In this document: positions 11,151-23,175 of the stretch, piece after piece
Numbering within the stretch: the first letter of the stretch is position 1
How the letters are laid out: each line of letters starts with the position of its first letter
Origin: Hedera helix
Lineage: Eukaryota; Streptophyta; Magnoliopsida; Apiales; Araliaceae
NCBI GenBank assembly: GCA_947179155.2
Contig: OX359268.1
Coordinates: 5,001 to 69,000 of the forward strand
Length of the DNA stretch: 64,000 nt
Direction of reading: 5' to 3'
Notes under the pieces: generated by a model
Told to the model about the DNA's origin: nothing
The model's database searches: none
What the model saw: the letters and a program-made list of their open reading frames with translations, nothing else
Translations under genes and position numbers: made by a program

Positions 11151-12497
11151 TTGTCTCGTGTGGAAATAATTTGTCTACACGAATTATCACATGACACTTT
11201 TATTCCATATTCGTAAGTGATATCATTTTCCTTTATACTCATAAGGGATACCATCTTTTTCATCTTCCATTATTCAAACTTACTATGGTAAGGGATATTA
11301 ATTCCCTTCACCTTTTGTTAATCAAACCTGCTACGGTAAGGAATATTATTTTCTTCCATACACCTAAATCGAAACTTATTATGGAACTATTGCTTCTATA
11401 ATTCCTGAAAATATTATATGTTCCATAATAGTTGAATTTCATTAGTTCAACTGAACCTTCCTATTTTCTGAACATTTCTATTGAACTGTAATCGTTATTC
11501 TGAACTGTGGATCTTGAATATCATTTTTAAATTTCACTCCACATCATGTTGGCAATTTGGACATTATTTGAATCTGCACAAAGTAAACTTCCGATACTTA
11601 TTGTTTATCCTGTTCTTCTGTTCATCATTTGTATCACTGTTATTTGTATTAATCATCAAGAATCAAGCTGTTGTGAATATCTGTGGCCGGGGGCACAGAT
11701 GTGATATAATTGTTGAACAGATGATAGGTTAAAGGCGATATACTAGGTTAAAGGCGATACATCTGTTCGGTGTCTTTTATGACACGTGGTGAATGTTCTC
11801 TTTGGCCCGTAGTGCAAAGATGAACTGTTGGTTGGTATGATTATGACCAAAGGCTGAATCTGGTATAATCATGACCGTTGGTGTTATATTGAATGTCTTT
11901 GGCCCGTAGTGCAAAGACGAACTGTTGATCTGCATGATTATGACCAGGAACTGTGAAGTTGTATTATCTTGACTAATGGTATTTCAGATGATAAAAGTTG
12001 ATGATATTTTTACTAAAAAGAGAAGCGAGTGGACATTATAGTCTGCATTATTCTTCTAATAGATTGTTCATTCCGCTGCTATTATTGATCTGAACGTTGT
12101 TTAAGAATTTAACTGCAGTTTTTGATATAAACCTTGTAGTCTATTGTATTCTATCAAGAACTCAACTGTTGAAGGCTAATGATAAATTATTCGTCATTAT
12201 CTTAGTCATGATATTTCTTACTGGGCTATTTGAGCTCACCCTTTCTTTTCGTTCCATTGTTTTTCAACAGGAGATGAGAACGTAACGGGGTCTAGCCGGG
12301 GAATGGAGTGAGAGTGCGGGGATAGCTATCATAGTCTTCACGTGTTATAAAATAGTGTGGCAATAATAATGAAGACTTAGTTGTGTTGTATTATCCACTG
12401 TATTGTTGTACGTTGTATTTCATTGTAATAATTTTGTTGTAGTCTTTTGACGACTCAAGTTTGGGCTGTGTGGGCCTAGATTTGGGGGCGTCACAGT

Positions 12498-12509
12498 TGG
12501 CATCAGAGC
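12498..12509 (+). other. Primer-binding site (initiator-Met tRNA type)
   Basis: TGGCATCAGAGC starts two bases after the LTR end. It differs at one position from the common plant site TGGTATCAGAGC complementary to the 3' end of tRNA-iMet. Confidence 0.8.
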
Positions 12510-12695
12510 TTAGGGATATGGTCTTTAATGGAGATCTGGGGTTAGAACTAGGAGGGGAGAGACGAATAGAATCAGTCACTAGTGTGTCCTACCTAAATTA
12601 GATTTTATTATCTAATGAGTTGATTTGAATATAGGGACATGAAGTGATGAGTCAGTTTATTTGAACTAACATTTATTTTGTGACCACAGTTTAGT

Positions 12696-14519
12696 ATGGC
12701 ATCTGGAAATCAAGAGGTTAACTACGAAATACCCGAAGCGAATGTAGCCGAAAATCAAGAAGCCACAAACAATCCTCCTGCCAACTCAGGAAATAATATT
12801 CCTGATAACATGATGAATGATGGATTCTTTAGGAATTTCATGCAGTTCATGCAGAATCAGGCAAGAGGAAATCCAGTTAACAATAACGGTAGAAACGCTG
12901 GTAATTTGAGGATGATCACTGTCAAGCAATTTAAAGAATTGGGACCACCTGAATTCCACGGGAAGCCTGACCCACTCAAAGCGGAGGCATGGCTGAAGCA
13001 GACGACAAAAATACTTGATGTCCTACAATGCGCTGATGATCAGAAGGTGCCCTTTGCTACCTTTATGTTTCGAGGTGAGGCGGATCACTGGTGGGAAGCG
13101 GTAAAACGTATCCACCCTTCAGCACTTGAGATGTCTTGGACAGAATTCCAAGAGCTATTTAATGAAAAGTACTTCCCAGAAAGCATCCGCCATATGAAGG
13201 AAGTGGAATTCATTAAGCTGGAGCAGGGAAACATGACAGTTTCTCACTATGAAGCTAAGTTTGCTGAACTGTCTCGTTTTGCGACTCATCTAGTAGATGA
13301 CGAAGCACGGATGAGTCGGATGTTCTTACGTGGTCTAAGATTCGAAATCCGTCAACAACTTAGCTCTCATAAATTTAATTTGTATTCAGATGTTGTTGAT
13401 AGGGCTCAAAGGGTGGAGCAAACAGATGAAAAATTACAGCCAAGAGTCAATGATCAGAGAAATGATAACAACCACAGGAACGAGAACCATCGAGGAGGTA
13501 ACCAACACTTCGGTGGTAATTCCACATCAAATAACAGAAGAGGAGAATCCAGTGGGAACAATTTCAAAAGAAAGAGATTCCATAATAATTATGGAAGGGC
13601 ACCAGTACCAGCACCAGCACCGACCCCAGTTTCAAGGGGAGAAGATCGACCACCAGTGAGATGCTATAGGTGTGGTCAGGAAGGTCACATCAGCCCAAAC
13701 TGTACACTGCAGTCCAAAAAGTGCTACAGTTGTGGGAAAGAGGGTCATCTTGCGCGATTTTGTCCTGCCACAAAATCAAGTCCAGCTGCAGTGATGATAC
13801 CAAAAGCTAGCGCGGATAAAGGAAAATCTGTAGTTCAAGGGAGAGCTTTTGTTGTGACATCCCAAATGGCACGAAACTCGAACGAGGTGATAACCGGTAA
13901 GCTATTCATAAATTCTCGTGAAGTCTACGCTTTGTTAGATACTGGTTCTACCCATTCTTTTATCTCACCTGCATGTGCTCAGCGTTTAAACTTAACTCCT
14001 GAAAATTTGGACTTTGACTTATCAGTTGAAACCCCATTAGGAGAAATGACCATTACATCTACTGTCTATAAATCTTACCTAGTTCAAATCAACAACCTCA
14101 CATTACCTGTTGACCTTATTTCTTTGGAGATGCATGAATTTGATGTGATTTTAGGAATTGATTGGTTGACTACCCATCATGCTAAAATTGATTGTTTTCA
14201 TAAGATTATTAGTTTTCATATTCCTAATCAACCTGTCATGCAAATTCAAGCAACTAAACCATTGAAATCTATAACTATTATTTCTAGCCATAAAGTTATT
14301 CGTTTATTGAAAAACGGATGTCAAGCCTTTTTAGCCCATGTCATTGATTTGAACAAAAACACGTCAAACTTGAATGATATTCCTATTGTTAATGAGTTCC
14401 TGACGTTTTTCCTGAGGAACTTCCTGGCTTATCCCCAAACCGAGAAATTGAATTCTGTATCGATCTTGAACCCGATACTAAGCCCTTTTCCAAAGCCCAA
14501 CACCAAATGGCTCCCATAG
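12696..14519 (+). pseudogene. Gag-protease ORF, broken near its end
   Basis: The 607-codon frame starts at the first ATG after the primer site. Residues about 60-245 are the gag core (it contains FRGEADHWWEAV and FNEKYFPESIRHMKEVEF). Two CCHC zinc knuckles follow (CYRCGQEGHISPNC near residue 322 and CYSCGKEGHLARFC near 342). They bind RNA during packaging. Protease begins near residue 400 with active site LLDTGSTHSFIS and ends with VILGIDWLTTHHAKIDC. Up to about 14395 all looks intact. Near 14396-14401 the family reading continues in another frame, so one base has been lost. The last 40 or so residues here are off-frame and the ORF ends at TAG 14517-14519. Gag and protease themselves could still be functional. 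Confidence 0.85.
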
Positions 14520-14565
14520 AACGCCAAGAGATGAAAGTTTGATTATTAGATATCGGTATCATTCG

Positions 14566-16608
14566 AGCGAGGAATGCGAGAAGAGTTTTCAAGAACTCAA
14601 GAGGAGACTTGTTTCAGCTCCTGTTCTGACCATTCCATCAGGATCAGGAAAATTCGTCATATATAGCGATGCTTCAGGCAAAGGTCTAGGTTGTGTCCTT
14701 ATGCAACATGGAAATGTTATAGCTTATGCCTCTCGACAACTCAAAGATTATGAGAAAAATTATCCTACTCATGATCTAGAGTTGGCAGCAGTCGTTTTCG
14801 CGTTGAAGATCTGGAGACACTACTTGTACGGAGAAAAAGTGGATATCTATACGGATCATAAAAGTCTCAAGTATTTCTTCACCCAGAAGGAACTCAACAT
14901 GCGACAACGACGTTGGTTTGAGCTGTTGAAGGATTATGATCACACAATCCAGTATCACCCGGGAAAGGCGAACGTTGTAGCTGACGCTTTGAGCAGAAAA
15001 TCTTATGCGAGTACAAGTGCACTGCTGACAACACAAAAGCGTATTTTGTACGACTTGCAAAAGATGGAGATGGAGCTAAAGACACCAGGGACCCACTCGA
15101 AGATTGCTCACGTGCAAGTAGAACCAGCTTTAATCGATAAAATTAAAGCTGCTCAAGCTACCGATCCGGAACTGATAAACATGATAAAGAAAGTACAAGA
15201 AGGTACCATTCCCGAAGCAAGAATCGACGAGAAAGGAATACTTCGAGTCAACTCTCGACTCTGTGTTCCTAACGATCCTGAATTAAAGCATAAAATCATG
15301 ATGGAGGCACACAACACGCCATTTGCAATCCACCCTGGAGGTACCAAGATGTATCGAGATCTTCGACATACATTTTGGTGGAACAATATGAAAAGGGAGA
15401 TTGCAGAGTTTATCTCAAGGTGCTTAACTTGTCAACGTGTCAAGGCAGAGCATCAAGTACCTAAGGGTCCTTTACAACCACTTGAGGTTCCCGAATGGAA
15501 GTGGGAACACATCAATATGGATTTCGTGACGGGTCTTCCCAAAGTTTCTCAAGGCTTAGATGCAATTTGGGTCATCGTAGATAGATTGACCAAATCCGCT
15601 CATTTCTTGCCTATACGAGAAAACTTTTCACTTGAACGTCTTGCCGGTATGTACATAAATGAGATCGTGAGATTGCATGGCATGCCAGTTTCCATAGTTT
15701 CTGATCGAGATCCTAGATTCACTTCACGCTTTTGGATCAGTCTACAAAAAGCTATGGGCACTGAACTACGTTTTAGTTCTGCATACCATCCTCAAACGGA
15801 CGGACAATCGGAAAGGACGATCCAGACCCTCGAAGATCTTTTGAGACTTTGCGTACTAGATTTCAAAGGAAGTTGGGATAAGTACTTGCCATTGGTGGAA
15901 TTTTCCTACAACAACAGTTACCAAGCAAGTATAGGTATGGCTCCATTCGAGGCTTTATATGGACGCAAATGTCGCTCTCCAGTATGTTGGAATGAGGTAG
16001 GAGAAGCAAAACTGTTGGGACCCGAGTTGGTACGCTTGACGACCGAAAAGATCCAAATGATCCGACAACGAATACAGACAGCACAAGAACGACAAAAGAG
16101 TTATGCCGATCTTCATCGGAGAGATGAGAGATTCAACGTCGGAGATCATGTATTCTTACGTGTTTCTCCATGGAAAGGGGTTACGAGATTCGGAAAGAAA
16201 GGAAAACTCAACCCTCGATTTATTGGCCCATTTGAAATCCTCGATCGGGTGGGAACTGTAGCTTACAGACTAGCCTTACCACCAAGTATGTCTCGCATCC
16301 ATAACGTTTTTCACATATCTATGTTACGTAAATATGTGAAGGACCCAAACCACGTCATTGAGTTAGAACCAGACGTTATAGCAGAAGATTTAACGTATGA
16401 GGAAGTACCTGTTAAGATCCTAGATAAGAAGGAGCAGATCTTACGCTCAAAGGTTATACCTCAAGTTAAGGTTTTATGGAGGAACCAAGATATTGAGGAA
16501 ATGACCTGGGAGCTAGAATCTGAGATGAAGTCTAGGTATCCATACCTCTTCGAAATGCCAGGTACGTCAATTTCGAGGACGAAATTTCATAAGGAGGGGA
16601 GGTTGTAA
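14566..16608 (+). pseudogene. RNase H, integrase and chromodomain part of pol; RT missing
   Basis: An open frame of about 680 codons. RNase H comes first (FVIYSDASGKGLGCVL, the DHKSLKYFF block, ADALSRKS). Integrase follows: zinc-binding H/H/C/C (HNTPFAIHPGG ... CLTCQRVK), then the catalytic region with Asp in INMDFVTGLP, Asp in IVSDRDPRF and Glu in YHPQTDGQSERTIQ. The GPY/F-like FIGPFEILDRVG motif comes next. The C-terminus (VKVLWRNQDIEEMTWE) matches the chromodomain-like tail of Tekay/Del chromoviruses, thought to steer insertion to heterochromatin. Just before this frame, about 14525-14560 reads as the first residues of RT in another frame. The whole RT core, expected to be roughly 0.7 kb, is absent and the join is out of frame. 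The TAA lies 2 bp inside the 3' LTR. Confidence 0.88.
16591..16603 (+). other. Polypurine tract
   Basis: AAGGAGGGGAGGT lies immediately before the 3' LTR at 16604. It is the plus-strand primer site. Confidence 0.85.
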
Positions 16609-19600
16609 GACCCCGAATTTATGAAATACAAAATTTAATTTTTCTTCATATATATTTTTCCTGAAACAGTAAATGGTTAAATTGACAAAATTGAAAGTTA
16701 AGGATGTTATGTGCAAATTTTATTTTGTCGGACAATATTCTTTTTGTCGGGGAATATTCGTTTTGTCGGGGAATATTCGGGCCGTACGACGGCGCCGAAA
16801 TAACAAATTATTTGTGGACCCCACAACGGAATATTTGTCGGATATAGAAAACGACAGAAGTAACCTTTTTAAATAAAAATAGTCAACGGTGTTAACTGTT
16901 AAAATACCGGTGATAAAAGAATAGTAGCATACGGTAATTTATGGTATTTTCTGTAGCACACGGTACTCTACAGTAGCACACGGTATTGCACAGTGTCTCA
17001 TATTATTGGTCTGATAATTGACACCGTAATTGTTACGCATCATTTCATCAATAATTGTCACTGCATAATATTTTATATTATCAATTCAATTATTGTTGCT
17101 ACACAGTATTTTGCATTATTGATTCAATAATTGTCATTACACTGTATTTCATATCATCGAGTCAATAATTGTTGGTGCACTGTAGTTTAAAATTATTGAA
17201 TCTAATAATTGTCACAGTAGAAAATATACTGTAATTTATATTATTAAATTAATAAAAATATGTAACGTGTTTCTTACATTATTATGGTAACATTATTTTA
17301 TATGTTGGACTCACAGGAAGAATAAATAAATAAATAAATAAAAAATAATTAATTTTACTATTTGAAATAGTAACGTGAATAGTGACGTGAATAGTGACGT
17401 GAATAGTACGTGAATAGTAAGAAACATGTGGGACCCATTGTGGGGCCCACATGAAATGTGAGAAATGTGAATTTGCTGAAGTGGGTTGGTGGAGGCTGCG
17501 CAGCAGCCTCTGCTGAATATTTTTCAGCCCACCTACCACGCATAGTAACTTATTTTCTCCTATAAATAGCTTGCTCAGCTGAATAGAAAAATCACAGTTA
17601 AAACATAAAATTTTTCTATAAGAATTTTATGAGTTTTCTCTGAGAATAGTAAGGTTATTTTGAGAGTTTGAAAGTCAAAAGGAGTGCAGGAATTTTTCAA
17701 GTAAGTGTTTTATTAAAGAGTAGTAATTTCATAAATTTCTATTTTTCACGGTATTCACAAATCTTCCTTTAGAAGACTCTTCTTTGAGAAGATTCATTTT
17801 TAAAAGCTTTCTTTGGAAGATTTATTTTGGAATATTATTTTAAAAACTATTTTAAAGTTGTTATATTATACTACAAAAATTATATTAAATATATATAATT
17901 TTGATAGTTCATAATATACGAGTTATCATACACTTTGAAATTTATATGTGGTAATTACTAATTATATTAAAAATATATAGGTTGATCAATCTCATTTAAA
18001 TCAATATCCAGTCACGTGTTAAGGTAAGGGGTATCACTCTTTTCATCATCATAAATGGATATTATTTTCTTTCTTACTTGAAGGGATTATCATTCTTTGA
18101 TTCTCGAAAATAATATCGTTTCTTTCTTGTGCCATTTATTTCCATGTATTAAATTGTGGGAATAACCTTACGGCGCGGTTTACCGCCTGTTGGTGAATAA
18201 CCTTTTGTATTCATTCCTTATTAATCTTTGAGAATAACCTTATGGTGCGGATTATCGCCTATTTGGTGAATAACTCTTCGTATTCAAATTGATGGGAATA
18301 ACCTTACGGTGCGGATTACGCCTGTTTGGTGAATAACTATTCGTATTCAAATTGATGGGAATAACCTTACGGTGCGGATTATCGCCTGTTGGTGAATAAC
18401 CCTTGTTATTTGTCTCGTGTGGAAATAATTTGTCTACACGAATTATCACATGACACTTTTATTCCATATTCGTAAGTGATATCATTTTCCTTTATACTCA
18501 TAAGGGATACCATCTTTTTCATCTTCCATTATTCAAACTTACTATGGTAAGGGATATTAATTCCCTTCACCTTTTGTTAATCAAACCTGCTACGGTAAGG
18601 AATATTATTTTCTTCCATACACCTAAATCGAAACTTATTATGGAACTATTGCTTCTATAATTCCTGAAAATATTATATGTTCCATAATAGTTGAATTTCA
18701 TTAGTTCAACTGAACCTTCCTATTTTCTGAACATTTCTATTGAACTGTAATCGTTATTCTGAACTGTGGATCTTGAATATCATTTTTAAATTTCACTCCA
18801 CATCATGTTGGCAATTTGGACATTATTTGAATCTGCACAAAGTAAACTTCCGATACTTATTGTTTATCCTGTTCTTCTGTTCATCATTTGTATCACTGTT
18901 ATTTGTATTAATCATCAAGAATCAAGCTGTTGTGAATATCTGTGGCCGGGGGCACAGATGTGATATAATTGTTGAACAGATGATAGGTTAAAGGCGATAT
19001 ACTAGGTTAAAGGCGATACATCTGTTCGGTGTCTTTTATGACACGTGGTGAATGTTCTCTTTGGCCCGTAGTGCAAAGATGAACTGTTGGTTGGTATGAT
19101 TATGACCAAAGGCTGAATCTGGTATAATCATGACTGTTGGTGTTATATTGAATGTCTTTGGCCCGTAGTGCAAAGACGAACTGTTGATCTGCATGATTAT
19201 GACCAGGAACTGTGAAGTTGTATTATCTTGACTAATGGTATTTCAGATGATAAAAGTTGATGATATTTTTACTAAAAAGAGAAGCGAGTGGACATTATAG
19301 TCTGCATTATTCTTCTAATAGATTGTTCATTCCGCTGCTATTATTGATCTGAACGTTGTTTAAGAATTTAACTGCAGTTTTTGATATAAACCTTGTAGTC
19401 TATTGTATTCTATCAAGAACTCAACTGTTGAAGGCTAATGATAAATTATTCGTCATTATCTTAGTCATGATATTTCTTACTGGGCTATTTGAGCTCACCC
19501 TTTCTTTTCGTTCCATTGTTTTTCAACAGGAGATGAGAACGTAACGGGGTCTAGCCGGGGAATGGAGTGAGAGTGCGGGGATAGCTATCATAGTCTTCAC

Positions 19601-19754
19601 GTGTTATAAAATAGTGTGGCAATAATAATGAAGACTTAGTTATGTTGTATTATCCACTGTATTGTTGTACGTTGTATTTCATTGTAATAATTTTGTTGTA
19701 GTCTTTTGACGACTCAAGTTTGGGCTGTGTGGGCCTAGATTTGGGGGCGTCACA
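16604..19754 (+). repeat. 3' LTR of the Tekay-like element
   Basis: 3151 bp, the same length as the 5' LTR and offset by 7259 bp. Differences seen by eye are C to T near 17137 and 19131, and G to A near 19641, relative to the left copy. The target duplication AAATT follows at 19755-19759. Confidence 0.95.
17561..17568 (+). promoter_or_regulatory. TATA box of the 3' LTR
   Basis: Identical to the site at 10302. If active it would drive read-through into the flanking old gypsy DNA at 19755 onward. Confidence 0.5.
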
Positions 19755-19912
19755 AAATTCCTCCTCAGACTGTACAACATTAAATGCTGCATCTTCTAAC
19801 AATTCCTCTCCCACATGTTCACCCCTAGTACTGCTATGGCCACAGGCTTAGGTGCGGCTATCATTTCTTCCCAGACTATAGGAACATCTTTAAGCTTATC
19901 ATCGCCGGACAT
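19755..19912 (-). pseudogene. N-terminal gag fragment of the old minus-strand gypsy element
   Basis: Minus-strand ATG at 19912-19910 begins MSGDDKLKDVPIVWEEM. A frameshift then leads into EELLEDAAFNVVQSEEE, which runs up to the insertion point and resumes at 9344 as EDSMTGLRG. It lies about 200 bp downstream, in element sense, of the primer-site remnant at 20108-20119. This is the expected place for gag. Confidence 0.55.
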
Positions 19913-20107
19913 CCTATAAAATCATATTAACGACTTCATTAGTTCTCCGTAACAATATCTTTACGTTCTCATATAGCACATATTTTGTAAATTTTTATTT
20001 TCGATGAATTTTCATAATTCACCACTTAGAACTCTAAATGAGTTTTTCTATCTTCCTTACGGTCATATTCCTAAGATTTTCCCCCACCTAAGGCTTATAA
20101 CCTATCA

Positions 20108-20119
20108 GTTTTGATACCA
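20108..20119 (-). other. Decayed primer-binding site of the old gypsy element
   Basis: On the minus strand TGGTATCAAAAC follows the LTR end (TGTATCA at 20125-20131) after a few bases. It resembles TGGTATCAGAGC with changes in the last third. Confidence 0.5.
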
Positions 20120-20124
20120 ACCTA

Positions 20125-21595
20125 TGATACACTCAAATCCGGGTCCCTTGAACCTCAAATTTGGTGTTCACGATACAACATAAATATCACATCTATCTAC
20201 CAATTCATTATGCGAAATAACATAAATAATATTATAAATTAACCGTCTTACATCAATCCAGGTTTTCTAACCTTAATGATACAAAACATAATATTCAAAA
20301 AGGCTTACCATATCAAGTAAACTAAATGAATACAAACTAAGCTACTCTGTAGCTTTTCCTTTACCCTTGTCTTTCTCGGATCCTTCCGAAGTCTCGGGCT
20401 TAGCTGAAAATGGCTAATTTATGCAAGGGTGAGCAACTATATTGCGCAACAAGTTTTAAAATAGTTTATCAATAGGATATGAATCAAGAATAACATTTGT
20501 AGACATGCTTCAACAATTGAACAATAATAGTGAAGTATTCTAAATAATAAATAGTACATCAATAAGAATTTGTTCTGAATTTTCATGCTGAGTGGTCACT
20601 AAAGACTCTGAACTTCTAGAGGAATGATCAGTTATTCACTGAATAGCTCAAGAGTAAGTTAATCATAAAGACAAGTTACACTATCTGCAAGTACTTAAGG
20701 TGATAAGCTTATTGTACCCTATGTTATGCATAACACTCAGTCATAGCGGGCAAAATTAATTTCCAAACATAAAATTTTCCCTTCTATGAGGGTTGTTCAT
20801 CTCAGTCTCATTATATAGTCCGCACCAACTATTTGGTTTCGATAAGCTTTCAAAATATTTATGAATTCAACATCATGCTTTAATATCTTGTCTAGTCGAA
20901 ATAATATGGCATATACTTTCATTTAAAATACAGTTCATGCAATAATAGAACTATAAGCTCAAGCAGTTCAAATAATGAACAATCTATTGAATGCACCTAA
21001 GTGTGAACATGACATATATGTATAATGTATAGAATTACAAGAAAAAGTTCGGACATAACACTTACTTATGTCGTCATTTAAAGCTAACTTTCGTTTATCG
21101 CTTCTTGTTTGACATATATATAATAAGTTGGTTATTAACTAACTACATCGAGGACCCCACATCCTTTTAATCTTAATATATTAAGACCTAAACATATACA
21201 TCACATTGGGACCCACTCATAAATCATTTTTAAAAATAAAGTTATTTTTCAAAACTTCCTAGGTGGCACGCCCCGCGCCAATTAACACTAAGGACCCCCC
21301 CCCCCCCCCGCCAGTTATACAGAGTCCAATAGACAAGCCTGGCACACCCTGCACCACCATACCATAATTAAAACTCTAATTTTTCCAACTTTATATGCTT
21401 AAAGGTTTTAAACATACAACTTACCAGGTTACTAGATTAATACACATAATGATCCATAACACATTCCCTAGCTTCATATGATCATATAAAACATATTTTA
21501 ACAATGTAAGTTTTCAAAATACCTCCATTTCACCAAAAAGATCAATTTTGTTTCTTTACACAAAACATGATGTACTCAAAATCTATAATAAGTTC
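20125..21595 (-). repeat. LTR of the old minus-strand gypsy element, first part
   Basis: Read on the minus strand, the end of this LTR is homologous by eye to the plus-strand LTR end at 45700-46032. Shared features are a TTGCTCA block, TTTTCAGCTAAGCCCGA, then GACAAGGG, and TAAGGTTAG followed by AACCT. A GC-rich module (GGCGCGGGGCGTGCC in minus sense) lies near 21260-21285, next to a 15-C homopolymer at 21295-21309. The Sirevirus at 21596 interrupts the LTR, which resumes after 33322. Confidence 0.6.
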
Positions 21596-21763
21596 TATTG
21601 AACATTGAATGATTAAATTTGATGATAAGAAATAATGTACAAGGGCTGTATTAGATAAGATCAAAACTGTTAGGTTGATCTCTTGTTAATTGTATAAAAG
21701 TCTTTTGTGCTGTACTAAAACTTAGATAGATCAAAACTGTTAGGTTGATCTGTTGGTGTAATA

Positions 21764-22025
21764 AAATCGTAGAAAGAACTCTACGATTTATGTCAAGGAA
21801 ACTCTACGATTTGAATAGACTCTACGATCAAGGCAACCAATCGTAGAATGGACTCTACGATTGTGGTCCAGAAGACTCTACGACCAAACAGACTATATTC
21901 TTTACGAGAAACCTTAAATTGAACTCTACGATCAACAGTCTAACAGTTGAGTAAACTCTACGATGATCAGTAAGAGATGATCCTTTACAAATCAATCACG
22001 TCAGCAGGGATATTCGTAGAGTTGA
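21764..22025. repeat. Palindromic hairpin cluster in the LTR
   Basis: Seven CTCTACGA and three TCGTAGA words occur in 260 bp. The first pair is a perfect 10-bp stem (21764-21773 with 21780-21789) with a 6-base loop. A second pair around 21840-21862 has a 9-bp stem and a 6-base loop. The cluster lies just upstream of the TATA box. Palindrome arrays in this LTR position are known for maize Sireviruses. Confidence 0.85.
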
Positions 22026-22266
22026 TCACATAAGGTCGTTGAGCAAAAAGCCAAGAGACTTTACGTTTCTTGGATCAGGAGCTATTCTATTCAAGCATTC
22101 AATCTTCATCAAAGTAACCAAAAAGGAAGCCTCTGCAAATCGATCAAGTCAGAAAAGTCAGGAGTCTGACCCAAGCGCACTATGGAACAGAAAGAAGACT
22201 TTCAAGGCAGAAAAGTCAGAAGACTGTGTCCTATCAGTCCTATAGTTTGGAAGGACCAAACAACTC

Positions 22267-22274
22267 TATAAAAG
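22267..22274 (+). promoter_or_regulatory. TATA box of the Sirevirus 5' LTR
   Basis: TATAAAAG in CAACTCTATAAAAGTTGG. The same site is at 32465-32472 in the 3' LTR. It lies about 240 bp downstream of the hairpin cluster. Confidence 0.65.
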
Positions 22275-23122
22275 TTGGTGGGAACCTACAACTGACATAT
22301 ATGTCCCAAAGGAAAAAGGAAACAACCTTCCATGGACTAACAGGTCAGATCAAATAAAATCTCATCAAAGCTTTAATGAGCTATATTAATATAATATACA
22401 GCAGCTCTCCTCTGTGAGGTAACGGAAAGAAATACAAGTTCAAGAAGATGATCCAACGGGAAGAAATATGAAGCCCTAAACTCTTAAATACTAAGATCAG
22501 CAAAAGAAAAAAGAAGCACTGCACAAAAGGAAAAACGCAAGAAGTGAAAAAGATTGAACTCATAAGAAAGCTTGCATTGCTACTAAGCCTTTCAAACACT
22601 CAAGCTAATAAGCAACTTAGTAGCACATCTAAATATACATCAATCCAGAAGAGTTCTTGGTGAATTGGTGTAAGCAAGTCTGTTAGACTTGGAAAGTTCT
22701 GTGTGAACTAGTGTAAGCAAGTCTGTTAGACTTGTAAAGTTCTTTGTGAACTAAAATTCCAAGACTGCGGGTCTTGAAGGAATCTTAGTGATTCAGATAT
22801 TGTAAAAGTATCCTTAGTGGATTTGTTGCTGGAAGAGCAGACAGTGGAGTAGGAGTATTGTGTGCTCTGAACCACTTAAAACCCAGAGTCTCTCTCATTC
22901 TGTCTTTCTTTTGCTATATCTGTTATATAATTATTTGTTGAATTATCACTTTAAAATTTCAAGAAAAGAATAACTAAATCATATTCCGCTGTGTTAAACT
23001 TTTGTTTAAGAATTAATTAAGTAAGATCTTTTCAAATAGAAGAAATTTTTAAAAGAATCTATTCAACCCCCCCCCCCCCCCCCCCCTTCTAGATTTCTAT
23101 CGTGTCATTGGGAACTAACAAT

Positions 23123-23140
23123 TGGTATCAGAGCAGGTTC
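23123..23140 (+). other. Primer-binding site, initiator-Met tRNA
   Basis: TGGTATCAGAGCAGGTTC begins two bases after the LTR. It is the standard long plant tRNA-iMet primer match. Confidence 0.92.
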
Positions 23141-23175
23141 TCACATCTAAAGCCTTACAAGCTTGAGTAGATCAA

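Larger units (their letters stand above)
9345..12495 (+). repeat. 5' LTR of the Tekay-like element
   Basis: Starts TGTAAGACCCCGAATTT and ends GGGGGCGTCACA, 3151 bp. Inside are CACGTGAATAGTGACGTGAATAG-like direct repeats (about 10110-10160), a TATA box at 10302, a four-copy 63-72 bp array (10899-11150) and a two-copy repeat of TTTGGCCCGTAGTGCAAAGA at about 11800 and 11898. Small ORFs inside occur identically in both LTRs because the LTRs are near-identical. I do not regard them as genes. Confidence 0.95.
9345..19754 (+). mobile_element. Young Tekay/Del-like chromovirus with RT deleted
   Basis: A complete-ended Ty3/gypsy element of 10,410 bp. It has two 3151-bp LTRs, a Met-type primer site, gag-protease, RNase H, integrase, chromodomain-like tail, PPT and a perfect 5-bp duplication AAATT (9340-9344 and 19755-19759). 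The LTRs differ at only three places by eye (near 9878, 11872 and 12382 in the left copy), all C/T or G/A. The internal region is 4108 bp and lacks the RT domain, and there is a frameshift just before the gap. It sits inside the gag of an older minus-strand gypsy element. Confidence 0.93.
21596..23120 (+). repeat. 5' LTR of the Sirevirus
   Basis: 1525 bp from TATTGAACATTG (the first dinucleotide is TA instead of TG) to GGGAACTAACA. Features in order: two copies of AGATCAAAACTGTTAGGTTGATCT about 69 bp apart (each with inverted ends), a cluster of CTCTACGAT and ATCGTAGA hairpins (21764-22025), a TATA box at 22267 and a 20-C run at 23067-23086, shortly before the end. Confidence 0.93.
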
